Below are positions 9,977 through 20,360 of a stretch of DNA of 28,452 bases, piece by piece (within the stretch, counting starts at the first letter, position 1; every line of letters starts with the position of its first letter). The notes below the pieces were generated by a model that was not told the DNA's origin, made no database searches, and was given only the letters and a program-made list of their open reading frames with translations. This DNA comes from Smittium mucronatum (Eukaryota > Kickxellomycota > Harpellomycetes > Harpellales > Legeriomycetaceae). A program made the position numbers and the translations under genes. The stretch spans positions 13,710 through 42,161 of the forward strand of contig LSSL01001113.1 of NCBI GenBank assembly GCA_001953115.1. The letters are read 5' to 3'.

Positions 9977-11479
9977 TAAAAAGATAAATCATTTTTATTA
10001 GTAATTTCAAAAGTATTGTGTTAAATCTGGCTGAAAATGAAGTATAAAAAAATCAAAATCAAATTTGAGGGTATTTATTCCAAAAAACACTATTCATATT
10101 TTTACTGCTGTCACAACCTTAAAGTTATTAGTCCTGTTTTAAAAGTGATGTTTGATAGGTTTGAAAATGGAACAATTAAAACATAAATAGTATATGAAAA
10201 TCTTACTGACCGTTTTAAAGACTTTAATCCTGATTAAAAAAGGGATTATTAGGAGCTTTAAAACCTTGTAATAAAATCTATTATGATTAAAAGAAAACTC
10301 TGAAGTGATGGAATACTGCTGGAAATAACCAAAATACACAACACAGAGAATAGCGATAAACTTAGTTAGGTTACTGCGAGCTTAGTTAAGAATGGTATTT
10401 TCGAATAAACCTGCAAAAAAATACTGTAGGGGATGTTATTCTTAATCACCCTGAATTTCTGGTTATTTTAGCAATATAGAAATTCAAGAGCTTTAATAAA
10501 TTCAAAAAATAAATGTATATTTTTTATCAAATTCATGTAATCTATATATAGACTCAGATTAAAAATTATCTACGGATATTATCCTTTTATATTACAGGTG
10601 TTACAGATACAAACCAAAAATTAATCTCCTAATAAATCTCAATTTTCCGTAAATATAATAGAGACTCGTATTTATAGGCATTTAAAACTTTAAAAGTTCG
10701 ATTTTAAGGCTTTTCTTTACTTTGGAGCGTAAATAATAATAATAAAATCAACTAAAAAAATGAAAAATGAAATCAATAAATTCTTTTTAATTAATCAAAA
10801 AACAAATTGTTGGTATCATGTTGCTAAAAAGTTTAGGAAAATAATTTGGAAAAAAGGGGGGATTCAGCATAAATGAATTTTTTATAATGATTTACGGTGG
10901 GCGCAGCTTTTACCAACCCAATAAATATTCAATAAGACTAAGGATTTATTTTTGGTAAAATGGAGGAATTTTATTTTTTAGTGAAATGGTAGGCAAAGTC
11001 GAAAATTTGTATTTTAAATCAAATTCAAATTGGTATAAGGGCTATAATATATTTGGCCCTTCCACTGAAAATGGCCTTGAAAAAATTAATAGAAAAACAA
11101 AGGACAAATTCCAATATTTGAAATCATCAAGCGTGCTCAATTTTTCGGATGCTTCAATTATAATAATCAATGATATCGATTATTGTATTTTTATATACTC
11201 AAAATTTTTTGTTATAATAGCATTTCATCATCAATTTAATGAAAAAATTATTTAAAATTATTTAAAATTCGTTTCGACTAATGAGGATAAATAATTTTTT
11301 GTGATAAATGCGGAAGAGATTGGATCAGATAATTTAACTAGTCTTAAAAATATGTTAGAAGGGTTAGATGTTGAAAATTTTAACAGTATCATAACAACAT
11401 TCTCTGAAAGTAATTTTTTATTGATAATGATACTGTGTCGCACTGAAAAGATTTTTTTTGCAACTGCTAAAATTTTTTG
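9977..11479 (+). pseudogene. Decayed Mutator-like (MULE) transposase
   Basis: One plus-strand frame (for example ATG at 10037) can be followed to about 10,980 through many stops, including 10184, 10235, 10250, 10259, 10301, 10367, 10406, 10427, 10469, 10538 and 10622. The reading then moves to the frame starting at 10953, which runs to 11479 with only two internal stops (11253 and 11292). Along this path lie, in order, a Cys/His segment (YFYCCHNLK), a block IYGYYPFILQV where MULEs have their D-G-x-F motif, ETRIYRHLKL, NCWYHVAKKFRKIIWKKGG, LFLVKW and NWYKGYNIFGPSTENGLEK. MULE transposases show the same order: zinc finger, D-G-x-F, E-T-Y, G-C-x-F-H, then W-Y-x-G with N-x-L-E. The first catalytic aspartate appears lost (Tyr). 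The gene cannot be active, and no terminal repeats were identified. Confidence 0.7.
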
Positions 11480-14400
11480 AAAATAAAAAGGCATTCGCAT
11501 GTATATTGGTATCTTAAAAAAAAATCTAAAGGCTAATATCGATTACACTAATACATCATGGAGCTTCGGTGGGAAGACCAAAAAAAAAATAGAAAAAACC
11601 ACAGTTTAATATTTGAATTTTTCTAATACATATTGATATCGAAAAAAACTCAACAGATTTTTCAATCCATTTTTATTAATATAATTAATTGGTTTTAAAA
11701 CAAATTAAATATTATTAATAAGAATATCATTAGTTAATGGGTTTTTGGATTTTTACAAATAATAACCAACAAAAAAAATAATAATTAAAAATCACGCTGA
11801 TAAAATGAAACCCCCATAAAAAGTATGAATATAAATAATAAAACTTATTAAAAATACTCATAAATAACATAAATGAATAAAAAAAAGTTAATAATTATTT
11901 AACAAGAATATCCTATTAATTCATTAATGAAAAAAAATAAGCAACCGAATTAAAAAAACAAAAAACAAAAAAAAAAAGCAATAAAAAATATGGAAAAAAA
12001 TCGAAAAATCAACAATCAAAGCATCAAAGCGTCAAACCTTCCATTCATCAACCCATCAACCCATCAACCCAATAACCCATCCATCTCATCAACTCATCCA
12101 TCTCATCAACTCATCCATCTCATACCCATAGATCAAAACATCAACATTTTAATACTCTATCACTTTTCCAAACAATAGTTTCATTATTAAAACACACTTC
12201 TTTCCATTAATACTTCAGTAATTATTCATAAATATCATAAAATTATCCGGTATCTTACTCGATTGTATTTAAAAAAATATTTATATATTGGCGTTCTTAA
12301 TATATAATTATAAGTTTTAGGACCCAAAATCCTTATCAAGCTTACTTTTTTTTATTTATAATCTTTCTAAATCGGTAACTTACACATAAATATTAATTTT
12401 TTACTTTTTTTAATAAATCTATTATCTCGCTCTAAATCTAATAATACCATTTTATAAGTCGAATTTAATTAAAAATATATTCATTTAGAAGCTCATGATT
12501 CTTATTTATAAAAATGTGAAAACAAATCAATGTTTTATTGACTTATAATAATCGTGTATCATACTCCATTACCATACTATTATCATAATCCAATATATTT
12601 GCTTTGAGTTTATTTGAGACTTGAGATAAGTTCAGAAGTTATAAATTTAAAATAATTTCAAAGATATGTTAACTTGGTTATTCATATTTTTCTCATTTGA
12701 ACTTTGAATCATTCTTATTTATTCTGTGTTTCGTATAATTTTCTAATCATCTCTTAATTTTTATTAATCGAACATTAATTTGAAGAGATTAGATATATAT
12801 AAAAGTAATAGCGTTTAAAAAAATTAAAAAAATTGAAAAAATAATTCATTTATAAAAAATAACCCAGCTTCTATATGAAGTATCAAAAGTATGATTTAAT
12901 TTTCAAAGAATATAATATTTTGGCGACTCATATAAATTTGAAATTTAAGACCACCCAATTGAGAAATATTTTTAATTTTAGAAATTTAGATGAGTCTCTT
13001 TTTAATTAAAATTTCTTGTATTTTTTTATTACAGCATATATAGTTAAAGATTTATGATGTTTTTTTCTATTGCAACTTAATAATCGTATATAATAAATCA
13101 TTTTGTTAATTTTATAAAAAATTGCTGATATATTAAGGAGTATAAAAATTACAGGTTATAATTCTTAATTTTTTAGTTTTTCGTCACTGCTATTTAAGCT
13201 TAATTTTTGTGGAAATGAAAACTAGCTTATTTTGAGAAAAAATATAACAACCGAATCTTTTTATAGCATTGTAAATACTGATATTTTTTTGGAAAATGGT
13301 TTTTAACATTTAATTCTTTTTTACATACATTTAATTTTCAAAAAATACTCGATATAAAAAATTGATTTTAGTTGGGTAAAGTTTTCAGAAAATGGAAAAT
13401 TTTAGCCAAAAAAATGCTTTTAGGGTATTTCATTACATGAAAAAAAGGCCTATTGATCTAAAAAAGAGCCAAAGTGTTTAAATGCTATCCCAATTATCAT
13501 TTTATACCATAAATTTAATTAAAATTTTATAAATAAATTGTATATAATGAAATCAAGAAAGAAAAAAAATCAATAAATCACTAATACCAAAAATATTAGG
13601 AATTCCAAAAGACAACTAAAAAATATTTATTATATATTTGGCTTTTATATTCGTTTTAATAATAGAAAACCGTTAATTAGTGCCTGATAAACAAAAATTT
13701 TGTGTGTATTTATAAACTTATTCATTTTAGCTTACGTCAGATGGAACCATTGGTGTTGAATTTTTAACTGGTTCGATTTTCTTAAAATAAACCTTCAGCC
13801 ACATCAAAAAATTCTGATTTTTAATAAAAAATATTTACTCACTCTACCACTAATAATAATTACTTCAAAGCTCTTTCAATATCGCTTTCGAAAACAAAGA
13901 GAGATTATTTAAAAAAAAATTATATAAACTATAGTAATCAAATTGTTTTTATTTTTTACCTAAATCTGTATTTTTATAAAAACACATTTTTATATAAAAT
14001 TATTTATTTTTCTTATAATGGCTTATATTTATTTTAAAAAAATGTTCCTTAACACCGGAATTACCAAATAATTGATAATAATTTCTTCATTTTTCGATAA
14101 TTTATATTAGATAACCCCATATAAGCATAAAATTATTGGTAAGGGAATTTTTATAGTGTATTTTATTGATATTTTACTTTATTTCATTATTTTAATTATG
14201 CAAAGTCAAGCTAATCCGATCAAACTGAATATTATCCATTAATATCACTCCATTTTTATGGCGATATTAATTTTCCATTGAAAATCTGCAATGGGATGGA
14301 ATATTAAATAGTATAAATCGCATTAGTTTAAATTTTCTTAGGGAAACAAGGTTTTTATTTGGTCCAAAAAGTTACCAACAGGGAGTTACCTCATTTATTT

Positions 14401-15207
14401 TTGTAAATAAAATCAGCTCAAATAGTTGAAGATTTAACACCAAGCATGAGCTATATGCCAAAAAAGCTCTATTTTATTAGCCTCTTATATGATTTAATAC
14501 AATAACCAAATATATATTTTACATTTTTAGAGATAAGGAACCACCAGTTTGTGAGTTTGAATTTTTTCGAAAGAATATTTGATGCTCGAAACATTTAAAA
14601 TCCCGAATATACAACAAAAAAAATTCATTGACGAAATTTACCCCGTATTTTTCGATTATACATCCAAATAATCAAATAATCACGATTAGTATTAAATGAT
14701 ACTTTATATACATAAGATATCGATAATTAAACGAAAGCTTGACTAATATCAGCAAAGCCTGAAAATTTTACAAGATATTAGCCATTAAATATAGAGCTTT
14801 GAATATATATGCATATTTTTTGGAAATATAAAGTGCTTTTACGTGCCATTATGAAGTTTTTATTACTTTAAAATCACACTTTTTGCATAAATTGGAAAAA
14901 TATACCATATCATCTAAAAAAAGAGGGGGTTTCCAGACAAAGATAATATCAGTTCTATAAATCAATCAAATTTTAATAAAAGGGAATAATTGCCATTTTT
15001 GAAAAAAATCCAATAAATTATATAAAAAACGCCATTTTGAATTTTTTTATATTTTTTCCTGTCCTTTCTGAATCTATATTACTTTTATTAATATATATAT
15101 ATTCACTTTTTTCCAAAAAAAAACTAAATTTTATACGATTTTAACCCACATTTTGATAGACAAATTATAATCATTTATCTTCAAGATTTGTTCCTTGGGT
15201 CTAAAAA
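11480..15207. other. A+T-rich gene-free stretch after the transposon fossil
   Basis: Apart from a pyrimidine-rich minisatellite (12040-12130) I see no gene, RNA or clear repeat here. The sequence is mostly A and T runs with short patches of higher complexity (around 13,730-13,800 and 14,200-14,480) that have no sustained open frame. Confidence 0.6.
12040..12130 (+). repeat. CATC-rich minisatellite
   Basis: Three copies of the 8-base unit CATCAACC and a variant are followed by two full copies and a part copy of the 17-base unit CATCCATCTCATCAACT. The tract is strongly C-over-G biased on the plus strand, unlike its A+T-rich flanks. A 62-codon open frame runs through it only because the repeat lacks stops, so I do not call a gene. 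Confidence 0.8.
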
Positions 15208-15408
15208 ATGTGCATTAAATATCCAGTCTTTTATCTTTTGGTCTATAAATATTTTGAATTTAGATTGAAAATCGAACCAAAGCGGATATATAATGATGCA
15301 GTATTTCAAGTATTTGGTTGTGTTAATCCAGTAATTTTTCCGATTTTACTCAATTTAAACAGTTATTTAACTGGACTCATTCGTTTATTCCACCTTTATA
15401 TTCCTTGA
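15208..15408 (+). pseudogene. Unidentified 66-codon open frame in A+T-rich DNA
   Basis: An ATG-started frame of 66 codons is open where stops are frequent, and the local DNA is less A+T-rich than its flanks. The product is hydrophobic and aromatic and shows no motif I recognise. No intron signals extend it clearly. The minus strand here also reads with few stops in places, so the segment may be a remnant of a mobile element in either direction. Confidence 0.2.
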
Positions 15409-16104
15409 AATAGTGCTTTTTTCATAATATTTGAAATAATAGTTCAGATAAACGGTGTATTATAAATAGAACAATAAAAAATCAAAACATGTCCCTTATA
15501 GAATTGATATTTATATTTTATATTAAAATACTAGATATTGTTGAAAAATCCAGATTATAATATCAACATTTTATTTTTGGTTATATTGAATGATATTTAG
15601 TTTCACTTTGTAGATTTTGATATTTTTTTTACTTTTCTAACACAAAAAAAAAAAAGTTGATTTCTTTACCTTAAAAATGAATAAGTATAAACTAAAACAA
15701 ATTATTGCTCGAAATCGTCATAAAATGGTATAATTTTATTAGTTGGCTAAAAACAACTCAGCCAAATTTCACTTAGTTTTCTTTGCGATATCAGGATGGA
15801 ATTAAAATTTAGTTTAAAGATACATAATATAGTTGAATAGTGCTCAGAGTAGCTGAAACTTTCACAAATTAGCTAAACTCTAAACAAATTGGTTGAAACA
15901 TGATGGCTATCCCATTTAGGTCTAGCCACAATTATTAGCCTTGGATTTGTGCGCTCATGAGCAATATCCACAAATAGTGGCTGGTGATTAACAGATGATT
16001 AAGCAGTTTTAATAGATTTTTAATGAGTTTTTACTGGGTATAATGTAATGGGGAATGTTTCCTGATAATAACAGATAATATGTTAACCAATAATATATGC
16101 AAAA

Positions 16105-16299
16105 TTATAAAGCCCGATCAGCACGCTCCATTAATTGGTGATGAGTACGATTAATAAAATTATTGATTTTCGGGAGGGCATTTGGATGAGGGGGTAGAGA
16201 ATTGGGAGGATAGATGATGCAATAAATCTTTGGTAGATAAGAGGAGGTGTGAGTTAACAGATATCCAATCATTATAAGGATGGTGATTGAGACGATCAA
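16105..16299 (-). CDS. Possible small membrane protein or exon
   Basis: The minus-strand frame is open upstream to a TAA near 16362 and ends at the TAA at 16105-16107. It begins with hydrophobic residues (IVSITILIMIGYLL) and ends with the polar NRTHHQLMERADRAL. The only in-frame ATG is inside the hydrophobic part, giving 54 residues (MIGYLL...); the longer 64-residue reading needs a TTG start or an upstream exon. An AG at ..AAATCTAG just before could be a 3' splice site. It lies head-to-head with FKBP12 within about 150 bases. I recognise no family, and it may be chance. Confidence 0.25.
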   Translation of the reverse strand: MIVSITILIMIGYLLTHTSSYLPKIYCIIYPPNSLPPHPNALPKINNFINRTHHQLMERADRAL

Positions 16300-16432
16300 T
16301 CTAGATTTATTTATTTTTGCATCAAGAATAGGAGATTTTTTTATTTTAATGCTTAGCTGTTTGTTGTTTTAAACAGAGGAGGTCCTTTCTTTCAAGTTGT
16401 GTTGAGACTATACAGAAAACTTTTAAAAAAAG

Positions 16433-16759
16433 ATGGGAGTTACAGTTGATCAGATTACACCAGGAGATGGAGTCCATTTCCCAAAGAAGGGCGATAAGTT
16501 GTCTATGCACTACACCGGAACTTTGGAGAACGGTACCAAGTTTGATTCTTCGCGCGATCGCATGAAGGAGTTCCAATTCACCATTGGAGTAGGTCAGGTC
16601 ATTAGAGGCTGGGACGAGGGAATCCTTAAAATGAGTTTGGGAGAACGTGCCAAGCTCACCATCACCGGAGATTATGCTTATGGTCCCCGCGGGTATCCTG
16701 GTCTTATTCCACCAAATGCCACTCTCATCTTTGACGTTGAGCTCCTTAAAATCAACTAA
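16433..16759 (+). CDS. FPR1: FKBP12-type peptidyl-prolyl isomerase
   Basis: An intronless 108-residue single-domain FK506-binding protein, the usual length for cytosolic FKBP12. It catalyses cis-trans isomerisation of peptidyl-prolyl bonds and is the receptor for FK506 and rapamycin. The pocket residues are present: Tyr27, Phe37, Asp38, Arg43, Phe47, Val56, Ile57, Trp60, Tyr83, Ile92 and Phe100. Family motifs seen are [25 protein letters not shown] and [23 protein letters not shown]. The loop His of human FKBP12 is Tyr88 here. The first ATG follows an A-rich leader (TTTTAAAAAAAG), favourable for initiation. A poly(A) signal lies about 60 bases past the stop, and the downstream neighbour is convergent. 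A longer antisense frame (16346-16789) is a shadow. Confidence 0.97.
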   Translation: MGVTVDQITPGDGVHFPKKGDKLSMHYTGTLENGTKFDSSRDRMKEFQFTIGVGQVIRGWDEGILKMSLGERAKLTITGDYAYGPRGYPGLIPPNATLIFDVELLKIN

Positions 16760-16820
16760 GTATTTTCCAGATTGAGGATCTTTATCCACAATGTTATATT
16801 TAAGTTATATCTTTTGAATC

Positions 16821-16826
16821 AATAAA
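16821..16826 (+). promoter_or_regulatory. Poly(A) signal AATAAA of FKBP12
   Basis: A perfect AATAAA lies 61 bases after the FKBP12 stop and is followed within about 15 bases by a long T run, the usual U-rich downstream element. It falls in the 259-base gap between the convergent FKBP12 and stomatin-like genes. Confidence 0.6.
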
Positions 16827-17018
16827 ACATAAGCATGATTTTTTTTTTTTTTCAAGAAAAGGTTTAGTAATTTTATAATGTTTGAATTTAGGTGATGTTA
16901 AAGAATTGATCGAGGATAATTCACGGAATATAAGAAAGTATAATACCACGTTTAAGAAAGGTGAAAAAATTTAAAGATTAAGAGGAGGGATCAAACGAAG
17001 ATTTGTGACTAGTAAAAG

Positions 17019-18338
17019 TTAGGAAGATGGTTTTGGTGGAGCTTGAGCAGTGCTCGATTTGACTTTGTTGAATATAGTTAGAGCCTGAGCGACCATGCTG
17101 CTGACATCTCCAGAATTGGCAGGGATGATGAGGGTATTAGACTCTTTGGCTAGGCGGCCAAAGGCTTCAACGTATTGCTGGGCAACGTGCAAGCTGGCTG
17201 CATCAACACCATTTGTGGATTCAGCCATTGCTTTTGCAACATTAGTAATGGCAGCTGCTTCAGCACGGGCAGTGAGGATAATGGCTTCAGCTTCACCCTT
17301 AGCTCTGTTGATTTGTTGGAGTTGCTCAGCTTCAGACTGGAGGATCTTAGATTCTTTTTCTCCCTGAGCAACATTGATGGCAGATTGACGTAAACCTTCA
17401 GATTCAAGAATGTGAGCACGCTTACTTCGTTCGGCGGATACTTGAGAGTGCATAGCTTCTACAACGTTTGTTGGAGGATGAATATCCCTGATTTCATAAC
17501 GCAAACACTTGATTCCCCAAGACTCAGCCGCGGCATTGATAGCGGAAACAATATTATGATTAAGAGCGTTTCTTTCAGCTAGAGTAGTATCAAGAGTCAT
17601 TTGGCCAATTTCAGCGCGCATAGTTGTTTGGGCTAATTGAGAAACGGAGAAATGAGCATCCTCAACGCCATATGAGGCTTTGTAGGCGTCGACGACTTTA
17701 TAATACAAAACACCATCAAGTTCTAGAGTGACATTGTCTTGGGTAATAGCGGATTGAGTAGGGATTTCAACAGCCAATTCCTTGAGTGACTGGACGTATT
17801 TTATTGAATCAATAAAGGGAACCAAGATGGCTAGACCTGGCTCTAAGATTCTATTGAATTTTCCCATTCGCTCTACAATCCAAGCTTCTTGTTGTGGAAC
17901 GAATTTGATTATCTGAACATTTTTTAAAGAAAGAGAGTTTTATGATTGGTTTGGTAATAGAAATAAACAGGAAATGCCTTTTTAAGATGTAAAAATAAAA
18001 AAGAAAGTAGAAAATAGAAAATAGAAAATGGGAATAGTAAAGAATAAATATTTACAGTGTTGGCAGGGGTTTTACTTCGGGAGAAAGATTCGGGAGGATA
18101 GTAATCGCGACCCCTGTTCCTTTTTGGACTTGGTTCGCCTCTGCCGAATTCATTATTTTGAGAGCTATATGGCCTAAAAGTTTGGAAATGACCCTATATA
18201 ATATAGGAAAAATGTAGAGATCTGCAGGACACCTAGTTAGAAATAGAATACCAGTGTAGGAAGCAATCTTGTAGAATCTCGAACAAGATTATGCTTAGGG
18301 AGGCAGCGGAGAATCAACTGTGTGTTCCTGGTAAACAT
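17019..18338 (-). CDS. Stomatin-like protein 2, mitochondrial (three exons)
   Basis: Exons on the minus strand are 18338-18252, 18193-18056 and 17912-17019, giving 372 residues (human STOML2 has 356). Both introns have GT..AG ends (GTATTC..TATATAG, 58 bases; GTAAAT..GTTCAG, 143 bases), and both joins keep the frame. Exon 1 encodes a basic presequence (MFTRNTQLILRCLPKHNLVR), and exon 2 contains RPYSS, a typical matrix-protease site. Exon 3 starts in the prohibitin/SPFH domain (FVPQQEAWIVERMGKF, residues 79-94), followed by the long charged helix with ERSKRAHILESEG and the C-terminal tail. SLP-2 scaffolds cardiolipin-rich inner-membrane domains and protease complexes. Intron 1 has CTAAC close to its 5' end, a short donor-to-branch distance, so its exact donor is less certain. 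The gene is convergent with FKBP12. Confidence 0.9.
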
Positions 18339-19276
18339 GGCTAAAAGTAAAAGTAATTAAGAATGATTAGGAAAAAGAGTATGATGTGATGGAGGGAAAC
18401 TGACTTTTATAATACGAGAAAACTGCAAAAATAGTTTCTTGGCATCATTAACCTTTATACATAAATTAAAGAGTCTTGAAGAATCTAAAAAAAAAAAAAG
18501 AGCTGGTAAACAAACCAATTAAACGATGATTAAAAGCGCTGGCCAGCAAATGAATAGCAAAATGGCAAGCGAATAGAAATTAGGAATGATTGACAACAAT
18601 CGTCATTCACATAATTCAGTAAATTTCTGGAAATTTTGCCCAGAAATCTAGAAGTGTGATTTAAACTCCTAATAATAACATCAAAGGGTTTCCATTGGCC
18701 AGCAACATTAGGAGACCCCATTATCATTTATCATTGGTTGGATGGAGTTGCTAACTAATCATGCCAATAAATGGCAGCTAATTAATCATGTATGTTTATA
18801 TTGCAGCAAAATAAGAGTTTTTGATGATTTTATTGGGTAAATCGGATGGAATGGTGGGGTTCCTATTCGAGATAAATCAGGGTATTTATTAGATCTAAAT
18901 GTGTAGAGTGAAAGAGACATTAAAGTTCCCAAATCTACAATAAGATTCTCATATAGTCTAGACATCTAAATAGCAAGAAGAAACGCTTGACTGAAACACA
19001 AGTGCCCTGAAACTATATATTTTTTCTTTTTTTCTTTCATATACAGCGTTCAAATACATATTATCCTATAACATAGACTAAGGCTTTATTTAAAAAAATC
19101 CCTCGATTCGATAGCTCTTGCAAATACGATTCATAACTCTAGTCACTTTTTGGGATTCTTCTTTTGTTTAAAATCAGAATACTAGCCAAGAATATAATTT
19201 TTATTAAAAATTAGAATAGGAAAATCCATATTGGACTTTGCAACTTTAGGCATACTTGGGGCAATATATAAAAGAA
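18339..19276. other. Spacer between stomatin-like 2 and the COX14-like gene
   Basis: The two flanking genes are divergent, so this 940-base gap should hold both promoters. A 65-codon minus-strand open frame (18530-18727, beginning MIMGSPNVAG) is present but shows no family motif. Two imperfect 14-base direct repeats, GCTAACTAATCATG (18750-18763) and GCTAATTAATCATG (18777-18790), sit 13 bases apart and could be a tandem regulatory site. Nothing else is clear. Confidence 0.4.
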
Positions 19277-19558
19277 ATGTTTAAAACAAGAAAGCTGTAC
19301 AATTTCGGGCAGAAAGTTATTGCCACAACAATGTTTGGAGTATCAGGTATTTACTACATTTTCACCTCATATCTTTTTAAGCTCTAGTATATGCCTGTAT
19401 TGATTGTGTGTGTTTTTTTAACAATAGTATACGGACTGGGCTTTATTGTGGCAAGTGTGGTGCGAAATTACCGAATCAAAAAGAGAAAACAGTTAGAGAG
19501 CATGAATAACGAAACTAAACAATTAGAAAATAAAGTTTCTGGAAAACAGGACTCTTAG
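19277..19558 (+). CDS. COX14-like cytochrome c oxidase assembly factor (two exons)
   Basis: Exon 1 (19277-19346) and exon 2 (19428-19558) join across an 81-base intron (GTATTT..AATAG) into a 66-residue protein. A short N-terminal stretch (MFKTRKLYNFGQK) precedes one membrane segment (about residues 16-36, with VYG at its middle), then a basic RNYRIKKRKQ and a charged tail. This matches the small COX14/C12orf62 family, including G-x-K, T-x-M and VYG before an aromatic-basic stretch. COX14 is an inner-membrane protein that couples COX1 synthesis to cytochrome oxidase assembly. Unspliced, the frame ends after 36 residues, so the gene is easily missed. A nearer acceptor (CTCTAG, ends 19386) also leaves an open frame but yields a cysteine-rich tail unlike the family. 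AATAAA sites follow near 19720. Confidence 0.75.
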
Positions 19559-20360
19559 AACTAGCTTTTCTCGTTCTCTTTCGTTTTTGGAATGGGATGT
19601 TTTTGATTATTTTTTTTAATTGAAAGCATTGAAAAGGATTTTTAAATCTCACTTTTTTTTTAAAAAAAAAAAAAAAAAAAAGATAATAGCAGCCAAATGG
19701 CATATTAATATTCCATTATAATAAAAAAATAAACATGAAAACCTTCGAATTGTTCAGTTGGGAAAGGGGATGGGCATTAACAGCATAGTTAATGTTACTT
19801 ATTCACAGGGATGGAATCGTCATCAACAGAAAACTTGATTTATTTCGGGCTAGGCTGAAAGGTAAATTATTATTGTCATCCAGTTTATTGATTTCTTGGG
19901 TTCTCCTTCTATTGGATTGGTCAAAATAGCTATTTAGAATCGTGCATTAACACTTGTTTATTGGACACTGCTAAAGACACCAACCTTTCAATTGGCCAGG
20001 CGTAAATGTTTGATTCTCAACTTATAATTCTGATACTGTCTGAGTCTGCCAAGATAACTATGAGTCTATAGTATGTTATGTTTATTGAATACCCTTTAAA
20101 AATAAAAAAGATGGACTGTAGTCAATTGAAAAAGAAACATTCCAAGTGCAAAAAGCTAATTTGGCAGGGGTATAAACGGGGCGTTAGGGGAAGGTGTTTG
20201 ATCAAAAAAACACGAAAAGTAACAACCCATTACCCGCCATTACTCATTCAGCTAAACTGTATGATTATTTGGTATATACTTTATTTTTTTACAAGAATGG
20301 ATCGGGAGTTCAAGGATGTATTATTAACAGTAACATAAATCTTTTTAGACACTTCGTGTT
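19559..20360. other. Spacer with poly(T)/poly(A) tract and no clear gene
   Basis: After the COX14-like gene comes a T9-A20 tract (19653-19681) and two AATAAA sites (19720-19733). Two open frames are present: one of 42 codons from 19791 with a hydrophobic end, and one of 86 codons at 20078-20338 (beginning MFIEYPLKIKKMDCSQLKKK), lysine-rich then hydrophobic. Neither shows a motif I recognise, and both could be chance or transposon debris. Confidence 0.4.
19653..19681. repeat. T9-A20 homopolymer tract
   Basis: Nine T residues are followed directly by twenty A residues, about 95 bases past the stop of the COX14-like gene. It may mark the tail of an old retroposed sequence or be slippage. No flanking target-site duplication was found. 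Confidence 0.8.

Noticed and set aside
10139..10339. 66-codon minus-strand frame
   Set aside because: It lies opposite the MULE transposase remnant, and its composition (Phe, Ile, Tyr, Lys) is that of A/T runs.
9977..10980. Claim that the transposase stops prove repeat-induced point mutation
   Set aside because: Every stop codon is one C-to-T change from a sense codon (CAA, CAG, CGA), so this alone proves nothing. A dinucleotide-context test on aligned copies is needed.
11258..11500. 80-codon minus-strand frame
   Set aside because: It is antisense to the better-supported transposase tail and begins at its end.
11990..12178. 62-codon frame through the CATC repeat
   Set aside because: It is open only because the repeat unit contains no stops in that frame; the product is a low-complexity repeat.
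1..15900. Desert as mitochondrial DNA
   Set aside because: No mitochondrial protein or rRNA genes are seen. The tRNAs have the form of nuclear tRNAs with standard arms, and the same contig carries spliced nuclear genes.
16346..16789. 147-codon minus-strand frame opposite FKBP12
   Set aside because: It is a shadow of the FKBP12 reading frame, which has a full set of family residues. The antisense product has no recognisable features.
17095..17419. Three overlapping 70-90-codon frames inside the stomatin-like gene
   Set aside because: They lie wholly within exon 3 of a well-supported gene and have no independent motif.
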